From NCBI GenBank assembly GCA_038093975.1, contig JBBPTG010000323.1:1-24641 (forward strand): DNA of 24,641 nt, written 5' to 3'. Below the pieces are notes generated by a model. It did not search any database. It was not told the origin of the DNA and was given only the letters and a program-made list of their open reading frames with translations. Position 1 is the first letter of the stretch, and every line of letters begins with the position of its first letter. Both the position numbers and the translations under genes were made by a program. Origin of the DNA: Chalciporus piperatus (Eukaryota; Basidiomycota; Agaricomycetes; Boletales; Boletaceae). Positions 21,703 to 24,641 of this stretch are shown piece by piece.

Positions 21703-23524
21703 ATGTCTGTTGACGAACTACTTCAAACAGTGAGTATCACGACGATTTAGAGAGGTGTCTGAGATCAATTTTCCTGCAGCTCCAGGCATTCGATACTGAT
21801 GCAATCGTATGATTCAAATCTCGTCTCGCTCTCATGAAACCGCTGATTGTGAGCCGCATTTTCCGTCCCATGACACTCCGTACTCCAAGTACTCCACCAC
21901 GAACTACGCTGCATCGGGCATTGATATTCCCGTGATTCGTGACATCGTGTCCCAGTGTCGAGACCAGCTCATCACCATCGACACCATCCTTGACCTAATG
22001 GAGACCATTGTCCTGGACAATGTCCATGAGCTCAGCGACAGGCGCGAGCAGATTACGTCTTCGATGACGACGCACAAAGGCTACATATCGTGCATCCGCC
22101 GCCTCCCAGCAGATGTACTCAGAGAGATCTTCATGCATTGTTTGCCCGACGAAAAATATCTCACCCCAGATCCGGACATACCACCATTACTCCTAACCCA
22201 AATCTGTGGGAGTTGGCAAGAGGCAGCTCTTGACACGCCGAGACTGTGGTGTTCGCTTTCGATCAAGGAGACTGAGGAGGATCTGATTGACTTTTATCAC
22301 GAAAATTGGCTCAGAAATGCGAGGCTCTGTCCGCTTTCACTTGAAGTCAGTTTGCTTTGCGAGATTGATGAAGAATACTGGCCGTCAATAGCCATCAACT
22401 TCACGTGGCTGTACAGAAGTAGGTGTACGGACCTCAGCGTCCACTTTGACGGGGCTTACGGCCTGAAGAAGTTGCTGGAGGATCTCCCCAATCTAGAGCG
22501 TTTGACCCTTACCGGGGATATGGATACTCTGAGACAGGTGAAAATATCGATCGTCCAACCGCACCCTCGCCTTCACACTCTCATCATCAACTCTCCCACT
22601 TTCGTCTCGGCGGTGACATCTACTTTCCACCCAGGATGGACACACCTCGTACGTCTTGCAGTTTCGCTCTCAAGGGATTCCAATCATATCGGCGAGCACA
22701 TCTTCTCGACGCTCCTGCGAGTGTGTCCCAACCTCGAGCACCTCGCCTTCTCTCCCGTTCGCATTGACAAACAGGACGACCCTGTCGCACTGACCCATTC
22801 AAAACTCCGGGTGTTGGACATAGGGGAGCTGTATAACCACAATTCGAATTCGGACACATTTATGTTCCCAAATTTATCCCACCTCCGCGTCCGTGGGCCT
22901 ATCAATGCCAACATAATCTTCGATGACACTCCTATTCCCGAGGATTCCTTTCCCCATGGATTAGGGAATCGTGTCTTCAAGATGACCCTGCTCAGTGGTT
23001 CTTCCCCCCACCTCCAACCTCATGCTCTCTTCATGATCTTCAATCCCGGGTGGACGGAACTCACACACCTCAAATTGGACATCCAGGTTGAAGCCAAGTT
23101 TTGCTTGATACCCCTCCAATTTTGTCCTCGCCTCGAAAGTATGGTTTTATCCATAACCGACAGCTGGAGGTACCCGAAACGCCCCGATCCTCTCACCCAT
23201 CACATGCTTCGCTCGCTGACGATCGAAGAACGCTATACCTCGGTAGCCAAATTTTTCGCCACGTTCACATTGCCCAGCTTGTGTCATCTCGACGTCAGTC
23301 AGTACACCCATCCCTGGCCACATCAACATTTCAAGCAGTTCTTTGATCGTTCACGTTGTCCACTCGAGACGCTCAAGATTAGGGCAGAAAGGATTACCAG
23401 GGAGGAACGGGAAGAGATCACTTCGTTGATACCTACTTTGAAAGATCTGGATTTGTATGATCGGGCGGATAGCGTGGACAACTGGATAAAGAGCTTAGGG
23501 GTCCCTAGTCTGCTCGACTGGTGA
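21703..23524 (+). CDS. F-box / leucine-rich-repeat-like protein
   Basis: Three-exon model: 21703-21729 (MSVDELLQT), 21780-21806 (LQAFDTDAI) and 21854-23524 (from PHFPSHDTPYS; stop TGA), all phase 0, 574 codons. The first two exons are supported by the downstream paralogue, which has MSVEELFRT and LHAFETHAVAI with introns at the same places. Intron 2 has a weak acceptor, so a start at 21809 (571 codons) remains possible. A charged helical segment (DIVSQCRDQL to LSDRREQ) precedes the F-box-like motif IRRLPADVLREIFMHCLP, then LLLTQICGSWQEAALDTPRLWCSL. The rest has LRR-like lines such as LPNLERLTL, HPRLHTLII, CPNLEHLAF and LPSLCHLDV. F-box proteins join substrates to SCF ubiquitin ligases through Skp1; the substrate is unknown. 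This design is abundant in mushroom genomes. Confidence 0.86.
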
Positions 23525-24276
23525 AAAAGACTCTTTGTAATGTTCAGCAGAATAAATTTGAATATGATGGGATGGCTGTCGCGTCGGGAGGGCTTTTGGA
23601 TTAGAATCACTCAGACTCTTTGAGTCTGGCTTGAATGAATGATTTGAATCGGACTACCCAGGCTTGCAGATACAGTCGAAAAAATATCTAGTCAATCATG
23701 GCAGCATTCGCGCTAATTCCCTCAGACTCTTCCCTATTCCTAGGTGTTTCCTGGCTACGTGTTTAGTTGAATACTGAACAGAATGTACAGGCCGCGTTCC
23801 TGTTCTGCATGACCATGACATCGTTCGTCAACATTTGGCAACTTCGACCGATAGTACTACCCTGTGGCAGACTTGGATTTTCAAGGCACACCTCGTCGAG
23901 CACATGCAGCACAACCAGGTTGCTGCAGTGGATATCCGATGACATGTGCGCACGACTGCATGCCACTTGGCCCATGTGCCAGTTGCCACCATCTTGTGGC
24001 ATGTGGTCATGTTGACATGAAACGTACCTTGTCCGATCACGCTCTACAAAAGTCTACAAACGTTCTACGCTAATAAGGCTAGCTAACCTTAGCTAACCGA
24101 CGGAAACCTTAACTTGACATTGACTTGTCGGTTTTACAGCTGGGCCTGACAAGGCCTGTCAGTGGCCCCAGTGACTTGTCTGGTGACCAGATTGGCGCCT
24201 GACATTGCCGGAGACAAAACCCCTGGACCTCCCTGGACCCACTGCTGTACGCGTCTAGCCCCTGCAACTTCACGAA
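23525..24276. other. Intergenic region between the two F-box genes
   Basis: This 752-bp stretch holds the 3' UTR of the first F-box gene and the promoter of the second. The part at 24080-24105 has the direct repeat TAGCTAACC twice. Small ORFs at 23763-24073 on both strands show no recognisable motif and overlap one another. No transposon ends were identified. Confidence 0.55.
23551..23556 (+). promoter_or_regulatory. Possible polyadenylation signal of the F-box gene
   Basis: AATAAA starts 27 bp after the stop codon. A perfect 7-bp hairpin (CAGACTC-TTT-GAGTCTG, 23612-23628) follows further downstream. Confidence 0.4.
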
Positions 24277-24641
24277 ATGTCTGTGGAAGAACTATTTCGG
24301 ACAGTGAGTACTCCCACTGCCCAGTCGAACAACCGGAGGCAAGTGACTTAACCTTCCCCGGACAGCTCCACGCGTTTGAGACACATGCAGTGGCGATCGT
24401 AAGATCAAACATCGACTTGCTGGTGACGACAACTCTGATGATATGATATCGCAGTTTCCAGGGACGTCTCTCGCCACTCCATACTCCAACCATACTTCTA
24501 CAAACGACGTCGCGTCTGGCTTGGAAATCCCAAAGATTCACGACGTCGTCTCCCAGCGTCGGGACCAGCTCAATGTTCTCGATACCATTCTGGAACGAAC
24601 AAAGTCCGTCATTCATCAGCTCTACGACAAGCGCGAGCAGA
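24277..24641 (+). CDS. F-box-type protein, 5' part (continues beyond window)
   Basis: Exon 1 is 24277-24303 (MSVEELFRT), intron 24304-24365 (GTGAGT...GGACAG), exon 2 24366-24398 (LHAFETHAVAI), intron 24399-24454 (GTAAGA...CGCAG), and exon 3 runs from 24455 to the window end. Exon 3 encodes TPYSNHTSTNDVASG, LEIPKIHDVVSQRRDQL and YDKREQ, matching the helical segment before the F-box of the upstream gene. The F-box itself lies past the edge, so the call rests on paralogy. The two genes are a tandem duplicate pair in the same orientation. Confidence 0.8.

Noticed and set aside
24134..24616. 160-codon open frame on the - strand
   Set aside because: It overlaps the spliced 5' exons of the second F-box-type gene, which are supported by paralogy.

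Overview
The window looks like nuclear DNA of a filamentous basidiomycete, most likely an Agaricomycete. The genes are broken by many 45-75 nt GT-AG introns, and the F-box/LRR-like and RBR ubiquitin-ligase genes are of types that mushroom-forming fungi expand. No tRNA, rRNA, CRISPR array or intact transposon was recognised. All spliced models below were built by eye from splice signals and from comparison of paralogous copies.

Layout, left to right: (1) 1-892, + strand: 3' part of an RBR-type E3 ubiquitin ligase, cut by the window edge, with a duplicated proline-rich tail. (2) 1336-10513, - strand: giant gene A, about 40 exons and roughly 2,300 codons. (3) 11641-20762, - strand: giant gene B, a tandem paralogue of A with the same exon architecture. 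(4) 21703-23524, + strand: an F-box/LRR-like gene with two 27-nt 5' exons. (5) 24277-24641, + strand: the 5' end of a paralogous F-box-type gene, cut by the window edge.

Giant genes A and B have one domain order: acidic disordered N-terminus; about 750 residues of unrecognised conserved sequence; a beta-rich unrecognised segment; a GTPase core with P-loop GEQSVGKS and a switch segment resembling guanylate-binding/VLIG-type large GTPases; a helical stretch; a long Cys/His array suggesting many zinc sites; and a C-terminal von Willebrand factor A domain with an intact MIDAS (D-H-S-G-S in A, D-N-S-S-S in B). Both copies appear intact where traced. The two are about 18% divergent at DNA level in the GTPase exon, but one 238-bp stretch of the Cys array differs at only 4 positions, which suggests gene conversion.

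A working idea (inference only) is that this is a fungal counterpart of large-GTPase cell-autonomous defence or stress machinery, next to ubiquitin-ligase components (RBR and F-box). Nothing in the sequence proves that the neighbours act together; tandem duplication of both the giant genes and the F-box genes fits a fast-evolving accessory region.
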